A DNA stretch of 11,029 nucleotides, taken from positions 1-11,029 of the forward strand of contig JAPSKJ010000063.1 in NCBI GenBank assembly GCA_031177735.1, given 5' to 3'. The position numbers and the translations under genes are program-made. Source of the stretch: Nocardioides sp. GTDB taxonomy: Bacteria > Actinomycetota > Actinomycetes > Propionibacteriales > Nocardioidaceae. The notes under the pieces were generated by a model that did no database searches, was not told the DNA's origin, and saw only the letters and a list, made by a program, of their open reading frames with translations. Shown one piece after another: positions 1-7,127 of this stretch (positions are counted from its first letter, which is position 1; each line of letters begins with the position of its first letter).

Positions 1-431
1 GCGCCATCGCCGACGACACCCCGGCGCTGCTGGTGTGCACCAGCCCGCACGCCTACGTCTCGCCGTCGTGGTACGCCGCGAAGGCCGAGCACGGGCGGGT
101 CGTTCCCACGTGGAACTACAGCAGCGTCCACCTGACCGGCCGCGTCCGCGTGCACACCGACGCCGGCTGGCTCCGCGCCGCGGTCACCGACCTCACCGAG
201 GTCCACGAGGCCGGACGCGAGGAGCCGTGGGCGGTCACGGATGCGCCTGCGGCGTACATCGAGAAGAACCTGCGGGCGATCGTCGGGATCGAGATGCACG
301 TCGAGCGGGTCGAGGGGAAGGCCAAGCTCAGCCAGAACCGGTCGGCCGAGGACCGGGCCGGCGTGGTGGCGGGCCTGCGCGCCGACGACACGCCGTCAGC
401 GGCCGCGGTCGCCGCGGCGATGGAGTCCTGA
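1..431 (+). CDS. PaiB-family FMN-binding protein (5' truncated)
   Basis: This is the C-terminal part of a protein whose start lies left of the window; the open frame runs in from the first codons (A-I-A-D-D-T-P-A-L-L-V) to a TGA at 429-431. Family hallmarks are clear: SPHAYVSPSWY, then VVPTWNYSSVHLTGRV, and near the end KLSQNRSAEDRAGVVAGL. These are the conserved blocks of the PaiB family, small split-barrel flavin-binding proteins named after a Bacillus subtilis negative regulator of sporulation and protease genes. The biochemical role of most members is not settled; FMN binding and a regulatory or redox role are inferred from the family only. A GTG at 33 could be taken for a start, but it falls inside the conserved core, so the gene is truncated by the window and not short. 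Its stop is separated by one base from the stop of the helicase gene on the other strand. Confidence 0.88.
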   Translation, partial: AIADDTPALLVCTSPHAYVSPSWYAAKAEHGRVVPTWNYSSVHLTGRVRVHTDAGWLRAAVTDLTEVHEAGREEPWAVTDAPAAYIEKNLRAIVGIEMHVERVEGKAKLSQNRSAEDRAGVVAGLRADDTPSAAAVAAAMES

Positions 432-432
432 G

Positions 433-2874
433 CTACAGCTTCTCGACGGGGGCGTAGCGGAGGAGCAGTCGCTTGACCCCCTGCCCGCCGAAGTCGATCG
501 ACGCGACCGCCTTGTCGCCCTCGCCCTCGACGGTGACCACGGTGCCGAGCCCGAAGCTGTCGTGGGTGACCCGGTCGCCCGGCTCGAGGCTCGGCACGGC
601 ACGGGCGGGCTTCTGCTTCGCCGCCGCGTCGGCCCGAGCAGCGGCGGAGGAGAAGTTGCGGCGGCCGGCGCCGGTGATCGTCCCGAAGCCGGTCGAGCCC
701 GAGCCCGAGCCGGACAGGTCCGGGCGCGACCAGCGCGTCTGCTCGGCAGCGGTACGCCGCCAGTCGACCAGGTCGACCGGCAGCTCGTCGATGAAGCGGC
801 TGGCGGGGTTGTGGGACGGCGCGCCCCAGGCGGACCGCACGACCGCTCGCGACACGTAGAGCCGTTCGCGGGCGCGGGTGACCCCCACGTAGGCCAGCCG
901 CCGCTCCTCCTCCAGCTCGCCGCCGTCGCCGAGCGCACGGGCGTGCGGGAAGACGCCGTCCTCGAGACCGGTGAGGAACACCACCGGGAACTCCAGCCCC
1001 TTGGCGGTGTGCAGGGTCATCAACGTGACCACGCCGGTGTCATCGGGATCGTCGTCGGGGATCTGGTCGGAGTCGGCGACCAGCGCGACCCGCTCGAGGA
1101 AGTCGTTGAGCCCCGGGGTGACCAGCCCCGCGTCGACGTCGCTCGGGTCGGCGCTCGGACCGGCGACCGGGTCGTCGGAGAACTCCCGGGCCACGGCGAC
1201 GAGCTCGGCGAGGTTCTCCAGCCGGGTCTCGTCCTGCGGGTCGTCGGACTCCTCCAGCGCGGTGAGGTAGCCCGACCGGGCGAGCACCGTCTCCAGGATG
1301 ACGTCGGGGCGCTCCCCCGCGTCGACCATCGACTGCAGCTCCTCCACCATCGCGACGAAGCCCGAGATGGCGCTCAGCGAGCGGGTGGCCAGACCGGGGG
1401 CCTGGTCGGCGCGGCGCAGCGCCTCCCAGAAGGGAAGTCCGTCACGCTCGGCCAGCGCGTTGACGCACGCCACGGCCCGGTCGCCGATGCCCCGCTTGGG
1501 CGTGTTGAGGATCCGGCGCAGGCTGACCTGGTCGTCGGGGTTGGCCAGCATCCGCAGGTAGGCCAGCGCGTCGCGCACCTCGCGGCGCTCGTAGAACCGC
1601 ACGCCGCCGACCACCTTGTAGGGCTGGCCGGTGCGGATGAACACCTCCTCGAAGACGCGCGACTGGGCGTTGGTGCGGTAGAAGACCGCCACGTCGCCGG
1701 CGCGGTGGCCACTGTCGACCAGCTTGTCGATCTCGTCGCTGACGAAGCGGGCCTCGTCGCGCTCGTCGTCGGCGACGTACCCGACGATGCGCTCCCCGGG
1801 CCCGGCGTCGGACCACAGCTTCTTCTCCTTGCGGCCCTTGTTGTGGCCGATGACGGCGTTGGCCGCGGTGAGGATGTTCTGCGTGGAGCGGTAGTTCTGC
1901 TCCAGCAGGATGGTCCGGGCGTCGGGGAAGTCCTGCTCGAAGTCGAGGATGTTGCGGATGTTGGCGCCTCGGAAGGCGTAGATCGACTGGTCGGCATCGC
2001 CGACCACCATCAGCTCCGCGGGCTCGCTGCGCGGCGTGGCCGGGGCGTCGACCGGCTCCTCCAACGGGTCGGCGCAGAGCTCGTGGACGAGGGCGTACTG
2101 CGCGTGGTTGGTGTCCTGGTACTCGTCGACGAGCACGTGCCGGAACCGACGCCGGTAGGTCTCGCGGACCTCCGGGAACTGCCGGAACAGGTGCACGGTG
2201 GTCATGATCAGGTCGTCGAAGTCCAGCGCGTTGGCCTCGCGCAGCCGCCGCTGGTAGAGCGTGTACGCCGCGGCGTAGGTCTCCTCGAGGTTGTTGCGGG
2301 CGTCCTTGGTCGCCTCCTCGGGGTCGCGCAGCTCGTTCTTCTGGTCGCTGACCCAGTGCAGGACCGTCCCGGGCTGGTAGCGCCGCGGATCGAGGTCGAG
2401 GTCGTTGCAGACCAGTGTCATCAGTCGCTTCTGGTCGGCGGCGTCGTAGATGGAGAACCCGGACTTGAAGCCGATCCGGTCGATCTCCTTGCGCAGGATC
2501 CGCACGCAGGCGGAGTGGAAGGTCGAGACCCACATCAGTCGGGCGCGCTTGCCGACCAGCTCCTCGACCCGCTCCTTCATCTCAGCGGCGGCCTTGTTGG
2601 TGAAGGTGATCGCCAGCACGCTGCCGGGGTGGGCCCCCCGCTGGGCGATCAGCCAGGCGATCCGGCGGGTGAGCACCCGGGTCTTGCCCGAGCCGGCGCC
2701 CGCCACCACCAGCAGGGGCGTGCCCTCGTGCACGACTGCGGCCCGTTGCGGCTCGTTGAGCCCCTCGAGCAGCTCGTCAGCGGAGGGCCCGCGCCGGGTC
2801 GTGCGCGCCTCCTCGGTGGCGGGTGCAGCGGCGAAGGCGGCCAGGTCGGCAAGGCCGGGAATGGGGGTGCTCAT
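433..2874 (-). CDS. pcrA: ATP-dependent DNA helicase PcrA/UvrD1 (superfamily 1A)
   Basis: An 813-residue 3'-5' DNA helicase of the UvrD/PcrA/Rep family, acting in nucleotide excision repair, removal of stalled complexes and restraint of recombination. All helicase motifs are visible: Q motif LNEPQRAAV (39-47), Walker A AGAGSGKT (58-65), Ia TFTNKAAAEMKERV (90-103), Walker B VDEYQDTN (249-256), III GDADQSIYAFRGA (292-304), IV EQNYRS (325-330), V TLHTAKGLEFPVVF (about 620-633) and VI RRLAYVGVTRARERL (about 658-672). After a Ser/Gly-rich linker (about 720-760) the protein ends in a Tudor-like domain (LEPGDRVTHDSFGLGTVV, about 763-780, to the C-terminus), the part that contacts RNA polymerase in PcrA and mycobacterial UvrD1. 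Length is normal for actinobacterial UvrD1. The ATG at 2874 is preceded only by a weak purine run; the nonconserved first 35 residues leave the exact start slightly open. A TAGGCT hexamer about 15 bp upstream resembles an actinobacterial -10 box. Confidence 0.97.
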   Translation of the reverse strand: MSTPIPGLADLAAFAAAPATEEARTTRRGPSADELLEGLNEPQRAAVVHEGTPLLVVAGAGSGKTRVLTRRIAWLIAQRGAHPGSVLAITFTNKAAAEMKERVEELVGKRARLMWVSTFHSACVRILRKEIDRIGFKSGFSIYDAADQKRLMTLVCNDLDLDPRRYQPGTVLHWVSDQKNELRDPEEATKDARNNLEETYAAAYTLYQRRLREANALDFDDLIMTTVHLFRQFPEVRETYRRRFRHVLVDEYQDTNHAQYALVHELCADPLEEPVDAPATPRSEPAELMVVGDADQSIYAFRGANIRNILDFEQDFPDARTILLEQNYRSTQNILTAANAVIGHNKGRKEKKLWSDAGPGERIVGYVADDERDEARFVSDEIDKLVDSGHRAGDVAVFYRTNAQSRVFEEVFIRTGQPYKVVGGVRFYERREVRDALAYLRMLANPDDQVSLRRILNTPKRGIGDRAVACVNALAERDGLPFWEALRRADQAPGLATRSLSAISGFVAMVEELQSMVDAGERPDVILETVLARSGYLTALEESDDPQDETRLENLAELVAVAREFSDDPVAGPSADPSDVDAGLVTPGLNDFLERVALVADSDQIPDDDPDDTGVVTLMTLHTAKGLEFPVVFLTGLEDGVFPHARALGDGGELEEERRLAYVGVTRARERLYVSRAVVRSAWGAPSHNPASRFIDELPVDLVDWRRTAAEQTRWSRPDLSGSGSGSTGFGTITGAGRRNFSSAAARADAAAKQKPARAVPSLEPGDRVTHDSFGLGTVVTVEGEGDKAVASIDFGGQGVKRLLLRYAPVEKL

Positions 2875-2944
2875 GCTGCGCCCAGCCTACGTGGAGCGAC
2901 GGACAGCAGCGTGGTCGGCGGCGGCTCGGGAATGCTGACGGTCG

Positions 2945-2960
2945 TTGATGGTTGAATCAA
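2945..2960. promoter_or_regulatory. Candidate operator, AT-rich inverted repeat at the LLM gene start
   Basis: Five-base arms TTGAT (2945-2949) and ATCAA (2956-2960) form a perfect inverted repeat around six bases; a second, tighter repeat TTGAATCAA (2952-2960) lies inside it. The stretch is conspicuously AT-rich against its surroundings and sits in the 73-bp gap between the divergent helicase and LLM genes, overlapping one of the possible LLM start codons. TTGA-n-TCAA arms are of the kind bound by MarR-type repressors, but no such regulator gene is in the window, so this is inference. Confidence 0.3.
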
Positions 2961-3982
2961 ATGTGAAGAAGATCGGGTTCCTGTCCTTCGGCCACTGGAC
3001 GCCCTCCCCGCACTCGCAGACGCGGTCGGCCTCCGACGTGATGCACCAGTCGATCGACCTTGCCGTAGCCGCCGAAGAGGTGGGTGCCGACGGCGCGTAC
3101 TTCCGGGTGCACCACTTCGCCCGGCAGCTCGCCTCGCCGTTCCCGCTGCTCGCCGCCGTCGGCGCGCGGACCAGCCGGATCGAGATCGGCACCGGCGTGA
3201 TCGACATGCGCTACGAGAACCCCTTCTACATGGCGGAGGACGCCGGCTCCGCCGACCTGATCGCCGACGGGCGGCTCCAGCTCGGCATCAGCCGCGGATC
3301 CCCGGAGCAGGTCATCGACGGCTGGCGCTACTTCGGCTTCTCCCCCGCCGAGGGTGAGACCGACGCCGACATGGCACGCCGCCACACCGAGGTGCTGCTC
3401 CAGCTGCTCGACGGCGAGGGCTTCGCGGAGCCCAACCCGCGTCCGATGTTCCCCAACCCGCCCGGCCTGCTCCGGATCGAGCCGCACTCCGAAGGACTGC
3501 GCGACCGGATCTGGTGGGGCGCCGGATCGAACTCCACGGCGCGCTGGGCCGCCGAGCGGCGGATGCACCTGATGAGCTCGACCCTGAAGGAGGACGAGAG
3601 CGGCGAGCCGTTCCACGTCCAGCAGCGCAAGCAGATCGAGGTCTACCGCGAGGCGTGGCAGGCGGCCGGCCACGCCGGCGAGCCGCGCGTGTCGGTCAGC
3701 CGGTCCATCTTCCCGCTGGTCAGCGCCGCCGACCGGGCCTACTTCGGGCACGAGGCCAGCGACCGCGACCAGGTCGGCGTGATCGACAACTACCGCGCGA
3801 TCTTCGGCCGCTCCTACGCGGCCGAGCCCGACAAGCTCATCGAGCAGCTCCGCGCCGACGAGGCGATCGCCGCCGCGGACACCCTGCTGCTGACTGTGCC
3901 CAACCAGCTGGGCGTGGACTACAACGCCCACGTCCTCGAGTCGGTCCTCACCCACGTCGCGCCCGCCCTCGGCTGGCGCTGA
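2948..3982 (+). CDS. LLM-class flavin-dependent oxidoreductase
   Basis: A 344-residue luciferase-like monooxygenase, a TIM-barrel family using reduced FMN (or F420 in some actinobacterial branches) to oxidise organic substrates. The N-terminal strand IGFLSFGHWTPSPHSQTR, the block GADGAYFRVHHFARQLASPF, RIEIGTGVIDMRYENPFYMA and the GRLQLGISRGSPEQVIDG block expected near the flavin phosphate are typical. It ends with a conserved-looking NQLGVDYNAHVLESVLTHVAPALGW. The substrate cannot be read from the sequence. The start is uncertain: ATG at 2948 and TTG at 2945 have no good ribosome site, and GTG at 2963 would give M-K-K-I-G-F, closer to the usual start of this family and leaving the inverted repeat outside the coding region. 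The gene is followed after 21 bases by a Rossmann protein gene with a strong ribosome site, so the two are likely one transcript. Confidence 0.93.
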   Translation: MVESNVKKIGFLSFGHWTPSPHSQTRSASDVMHQSIDLAVAAEEVGADGAYFRVHHFARQLASPFPLLAAVGARTSRIEIGTGVIDMRYENPFYMAEDAGSADLIADGRLQLGISRGSPEQVIDGWRYFGFSPAEGETDADMARRHTEVLLQLLDGEGFAEPNPRPMFPNPPGLLRIEPHSEGLRDRIWWGAGSNSTARWAAERRMHLMSSTLKEDESGEPFHVQQRKQIEVYREAWQAAGHAGEPRVSVSRSIFPLVSAADRAYFGHEASDRDQVGVIDNYRAIFGRSYAAEPDKLIEQLRADEAIAAADTLLLTVPNQLGVDYNAHVLESVLTHVAPALGWR

Positions 3983-3991
3983 CCACCCATG

Positions 3992-3997
3992 AAGGAG
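3992..3997 (+). promoter_or_regulatory. Ribosome binding site that fixes the start of the Rossmann gene
   Basis: AAGGAG lies six bases before the ATG at 4004. It overlaps the codons that would follow an upstream in-frame ATG at 3989, which has no ribosome site of its own, and so argues that 4004 is the real start. Confidence 0.75.
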
Positions 3998-4003
3998 TTC
4001 TGC

Positions 4004-4639
4004 ATGTCCACCATCGCGATCATCGGCGGCACCGGCTACACCGGCGCCAACCTGGCCCGGGAGGCGACCGGCCGCGGCCACGCCGTCATCTCCTGGAGCC
4101 GGTCGGCCCCGCGCGAGCCGGTCGAGACCGTCGACTACCGCACCGGCGACGCCGCAGGCGCGACCGAGATCTTCCCCAAGGCGGACGTCGTCATCGCGAC
4201 GCTGTCGCCCCGCGGCGAGCTGGAGGGCCGGCTGACCGGCCTCTACAAGTCGTACGCCGCGGCGGCGGCCGAGGCGGGCGCTCGGCTCGTGGTCGTGGGC
4301 GGGTTCTCCTCGCTGCGGCCGGCACCGGGCGCGCCGAGGTTCACCGAGGGCGAGATCCCCGAGCAGTACCGCGCCGAGGCGCTGGAGATGGAAGCGCTGC
4401 GCGACTGGTTCGTCACGTCGGCCCCCGAGAGCCTGGACTGGCTGTTCGTCAGCCCGGCCGGCGGTTACGGCTCGTTCAACCCGGGCGAGGCGACCGGCAG
4501 CTACCGGCTCGGCGGCGAGGTGGCGCTCTTCGACGCCGACGGCAAGTCCGAGATCTCGGGTGCGGACTTCGCGCTCGCGATCATCGACGTGCTCGAGCGC
4601 GGCGAGCACCAGCGCGAGCACATCTCGGTGGCCTACTGA
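4004..4639 (+). CDS. NAD(P)-binding Rossmann-fold protein, NmrA/YwnB-like
   Basis: A 211-residue atypical short-chain dehydrogenase/reductase-like protein. The first strand and the glycine-rich loop GGTGYTG (residues 8-14, GxxGxxG) show dinucleotide binding; the second strand ends in WSRS, where an arginine often marks preference for NADP(H). Later blocks ARLVVVGGFSSL, LFVSPAGGYGSFNPG and SEISGADFALAIIDVLE match the NmrA-like/NAD-epimerase family. Members are either redox sensors or oxidoreductases; this one has no clear YxxxK catalytic pair, so catalysis is not shown. It follows the LLM gene by 21 bases and may process the same substrate or respond to the same redox state; that link is inference from the arrangement. 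The TGA ends three bases before the stop codon of the convergent small membrane protein gene. Confidence 0.9.
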   Translation: MSTIAIIGGTGYTGANLAREATGRGHAVISWSRSAPREPVETVDYRTGDAAGATEIFPKADVVIATLSPRGELEGRLTGLYKSYAAAAAEAGARLVVVGGFSSLRPAPGAPRFTEGEIPEQYRAEALEMEALRDWFVTSAPESLDWLFVSPAGGYGSFNPGEATGSYRLGGEVALFDADGKSEISGADFALAIIDVLERGEHQREHISVAY

Positions 4640-4642
4640 GGG

Positions 4643-5005
4643 CTAGTAGCTGCCGTGCGCCGGCGCCCAGAAGAGCGCGACGGCCACGTTGGCCACGGTG
4701 AGCACCAGCAGCGCCATCCACAGGCCTTGCGGGATCCGCTCCCGGCGGACGTTCGCCATCACCAGCGCCAGGATGACCAGGCCGATGGCGAGCTTGACCC
4801 CCACCTTGGCGTGGTCGACGTCCGCGTCGCCGGCCTCGAGCACGCCCACCAGCGCGAGGCCGGCGACGAAGGCGGTCCCGGAACCGTCACGCATCAGGGC
4901 GTTGACGCGCTTGACCGGCTCGCGTCCCTGGAGGATGAGGCCGCCGAAGAGGGCCGCGAAGCCGAGCAGGTGGACGAGCAGCAGGACCAGCCGGACGATC
5001 TCCAT
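4643..5005 (-). CDS. Small integral membrane protein, about four helices, function unknown
   Basis: A 120-residue very hydrophobic protein. I do not recognise a named family. Membrane segments are likely at about 3-26, 42-57, 66-86 and 94-113, with charged loops between them (EPVKRVNALMRDG at 29-41, VRRER around 86-90). A polar motif DHAKVGVKL precedes the third helix and is a plausible conserved feature. The protein starts directly with a helix (MEIVRLVLLLVHLLGF), so no cleaved signal peptide is evident. It lies 24 bases after the permease gene on the same strand and is probably co-transcribed with it. There is no clear ribosome site before the ATG at 5005, so translation may depend on the upstream gene. 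Confidence 0.82.
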   Translation of the reverse strand: MEIVRLVLLLVHLLGFAALFGGLILQGREPVKRVNALMRDGSGTAFVAGLALVGVLEAGDADVDHAKVGVKLAIGLVILALVMANVRRERIPQGLWMALLVLTVANVAVALFWAPAHGSY

Positions 5006-5029
5006 GGCTGAAGGTTAAGCGGAGCGCTC

Positions 5030-6439
5030 CTAGGCCACGTTGGTCGGGTCCCCGCGTCGGGCGCCCTCCGAGCGGTCGGGGCGGCCGAAGGTGTACTCGA
5101 GCACGAAGAGCACCACACCCACACCCACCAGCGCCGCACACCACAGCAGCGACGTGGGGTCGTCGTAGATCGACCAGGCCAGGATCGCGATGTTGCCGAC
5201 CAGCCCGATCAGCAGCAGCGGGGTGTTGGCGCGGAAGGTCCGCTCGTGCTCGTCCTGGCCGCGCAGCTTCAACGCCGCCACGATGACCAGCGCATAGATG
5301 AAGAGCAGGAACACGACCGTGACGGTGGCCAACCGGGCCACCAGGTCCAGGCCGACGCCGGCCTCGGTGAGCAGCGTGCCGACCGCGAGCAGGCCGCCCA
5401 CCACCGCCGCGCTGAAGACCAGGCCCACCCACGGGCTGCGGCGCCCGTGGAGCAGTCGGCTGAACACCGCAGGAACGACGTCCTCGTTGGCCATCCCGTA
5501 GAGGATGCGCGGCTGGGTGACCACCGTGACCAGCGCGGTGTTGGTGATGGCGATCATCGCGATCACGGTGAACAGCGTGCTCATGAACCCGGTGGGCAGC
5601 GGCAGGATCCCCTGCTTGATCACCTCGAGCAGCGCCACGTCGGAGTCGGCGAGCGTGCTGGTGTCCACGGTGAGCGCGGCCGCCATCGAGACCAGCACGT
5701 AGACCACGCCCGCGACGACCATGCCGCCGATCAACGAGCGCGGGAACGAGCGGTGCGGGTCGACGGTCTCCTCGGCGACGTTGGCGGTGTTCTCGAAGCC
5801 GGTCATCGCGAAGAACGAGAGCGCGACGCCGGCGAGCACCGCGAGGGCAGGATTGCCCTCGGCGTTGAAGTCGACCAGCGTGCCGAAGCGGGCCTCGCCC
5901 TCGGCGACGAACCAGATCGCGCACGCCAGGATGATGAGCAGGCCGGCGATCTCGACGAACGCCATCACCATGTTGACCACCACCGACTCGGTGATGCCGA
6001 TCAGGTTGACGATCGTCAGCATGGCCACGAACAGGAGCGAGACGAGGAGCGCCGGCGGCCCCGGCCAGAGCTCTGCGAAGTACTGCGAGAACCCGCTCGC
6101 CAACGACCCGGTGGCGGCGAAGCTGGCCGAGAGGAACGACACGGTGATCAGGAAGGTCAGCACGGTGCTGCCGAACGCCTTGTTGACGTAGAGCGCCGCG
6201 CCGGCAGCCCGGGGGTACTTGGTGACCAGCTCCGCGTAGGCGCTTCCGGTGATCGCCGCGACGGCGACACCCACGGCGAAGGCGATCCAGAAGGCGCCGC
6301 CGACCGCCGCGGCGACCAGGCCGATGAGCACGTAGATGCCGGATCCGAGGACGTCGCCCAGGGTGTAGAAGAACAGCTGACGCCCGGTGATGGAGCGCTT
6401 GAGCTCCTGCGGCTTCTCCGCCGTCTGCGCTGAGGTCAT
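5030..6439 (-). CDS. APC-superfamily amino acid permease
   Basis: A 469-residue secondary transporter of the amino acid-polyamine-organocation superfamily, with about 12 membrane helices, normal for the family. Helix 1 carries the unwound substrate-binding motif GSGIYVLIG (32-40); helix 2 is followed by AYAELVTKYPRAAGAALYV (68-85), and helix 6 holds SFFAMTGFENTANVAEE followed by a DPHRSFPRSL loop (about 208-236), all family hallmarks. The substrate, probably an amino acid, is not readable. The ATG at 6439 is chosen because the ITGRQLFFYTLGD core starts shortly after it; an in-frame TTG at 6460 with a GGGA upstream is an alternative adding seven residues. It lies 40 bases downstream of the response regulator gene with no terminator-like hairpin seen between them, so it may belong to the kinase-regulator operon. 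Confidence 0.92.
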   Translation of the reverse strand: MTSAQTAEKPQELKRSITGRQLFFYTLGDVLGSGIYVLIGLVAAAVGGAFWIAFAVGVAVAAITGSAYAELVTKYPRAAGAALYVNKAFGSTVLTFLITVSFLSASFAATGSLASGFSQYFAELWPGPPALLVSLLFVAMLTIVNLIGITESVVVNMVMAFVEIAGLLIILACAIWFVAEGEARFGTLVDFNAEGNPALAVLAGVALSFFAMTGFENTANVAEETVDPHRSFPRSLIGGMVVAGVVYVLVSMAAALTVDTSTLADSDVALLEVIKQGILPLPTGFMSTLFTVIAMIAITNTALVTVVTQPRILYGMANEDVVPAVFSRLLHGRRSPWVGLVFSAAVVGGLLAVGTLLTEAGVGLDLVARLATVTVVFLLFIYALVIVAALKLRGQDEHERTFRANTPLLLIGLVGNIAILAWSIYDDPTSLLWCAALVGVGVVLFVLEYTFGRPDRSEGARRGDPTNVA

Positions 6440-6479
6440 GCGCCCCGGTTGCCCGACCAAGCGCGTCCCATGACTCGGC

Positions 6480-7127
6480 TCAGAGCAGGCGGCGGTCCGA
6501 CGCCCAGCGGGTGAGCTCGTGACGCGAGGACAGCTGCAGCTTGCGCAGCACGCTGGACATGTGGGTCTCCACGGTCTTGATGGAGATGAACAGCTCCCGC
6601 GCGACCTCCTTGTAGGAGTAGCCCCGCGCGATCAGCCGCATGACCTCGCGCTCGCGCTCGGTGAGCCGGTCGAGGTCCTCGTCCACGGCGGCCACGTCGA
6701 TGGTCCCGGCGAACGCGTCGAGCACGAAGCCGGCGAGGCGAGGCGAGAACACCGCATCGCCGTCAGCGACCCGGCGGATCGCGTCGACCAGCTCACCGCC
6801 GGTGATCGTCTTGGTGACGTAGCCACGCGCCCCGGCTCGGATCGTGCCGATCACGTCCTCCGCGGCGTCGCTGACCGACAGCGCCAGGAAGAGGGGCTTG
6901 CTCTGCGGCGGCTGCCGACGCATCACCTCGGCACCGCCACCGCCCGGCAGGTGCACGTCGAGGAGTACGACGTCGGGCTGGTGCTCGGCGAGCGCCGCAA
7001 TGGCCTCGTCGACGTCGGCCGCTTCCGCGACGACCTCGACGACTCCGGCACCCTCACGGGCCAGCTCCGCCCGCACTCCGCTGCGGAACATGGCGTGGTC
7101 GTCGACGACCAGGACGCGCACGGTCAT
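6480..7127 (-). CDS. LuxR/NarL-family response regulator, LiaR/CesR-like
   Basis: A 215-residue two-component regulator. The receiver domain (about 1-125) has the acidic pair D9-D10 (VVDDH), phosphoacceptor D57 in VVLLDVHLPGGGG, the switch serine S84 (LALSVSD) and K106 (YVTKT). The DNA-binding domain (about 153-215) is a LuxR-type helix-turn-helix: LTEREREVMRLIARGYSYKE, then ISIKTVETHMSSVLRKL. All residues needed for phosphorylation are present. The ATG overlaps the TGA of the kinase gene by four bases (ATGA), so the pair is translationally coupled, and the preceding kinase identifies its cognate partner. The divergent PspC protein gene is a likely target, as in Lia/Ces envelope-stress systems; this is inference. 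Confidence 0.95.
   Translation of the reverse strand: MTVRVLVVDDHAMFRSGVRAELAREGAGVVEVVAEAADVDEAIAALAEHQPDVVLLDVHLPGGGGAEVMRRQPPQSKPLFLALSVSDAAEDVIGTIRAGARGYVTKTITGGELVDAIRRVADGDAVFSPRLAGFVLDAFAGTIDVAAVDEDLDRLTEREREVMRLIARGYSYKEVARELFISIKTVETHMSSVLRKLQLSSRHELTRWASDRRLL

Noticed and set aside
241..2955. A 904-codon open frame on the plus strand opposite the helicase gene.
   Set aside because: Its translation is a repetitive Gly/Val/Asp/Arg-rich string without family motifs; long antisense frames are expected opposite GC-rich genes, and the helicase frame has every motif.
3989..4003. Upstream ATG of the Rossmann gene.
   Set aside because: The AAGGAG ribosome site lies after this ATG and is well spaced for the ATG at 4004.
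2957..4621. A 554-codon minus-strand frame opposite the LLM and Rossmann genes.
   Set aside because: Same low-information composition, and it spans two clear genes of other families.
5021..5030. Perfect ten-base palindrome GGAGCGCTCC at the end of the permease gene.
   Set aside because: No loop, no T tract and no second copy; ten-base palindromes are expected now and then in DNA of this composition.
5246..6433. A 395-codon plus-strand frame opposite the permease.
   Set aside because: Arg/His/Asp-rich shadow sequence; the permease frame has the membrane helices and motifs.
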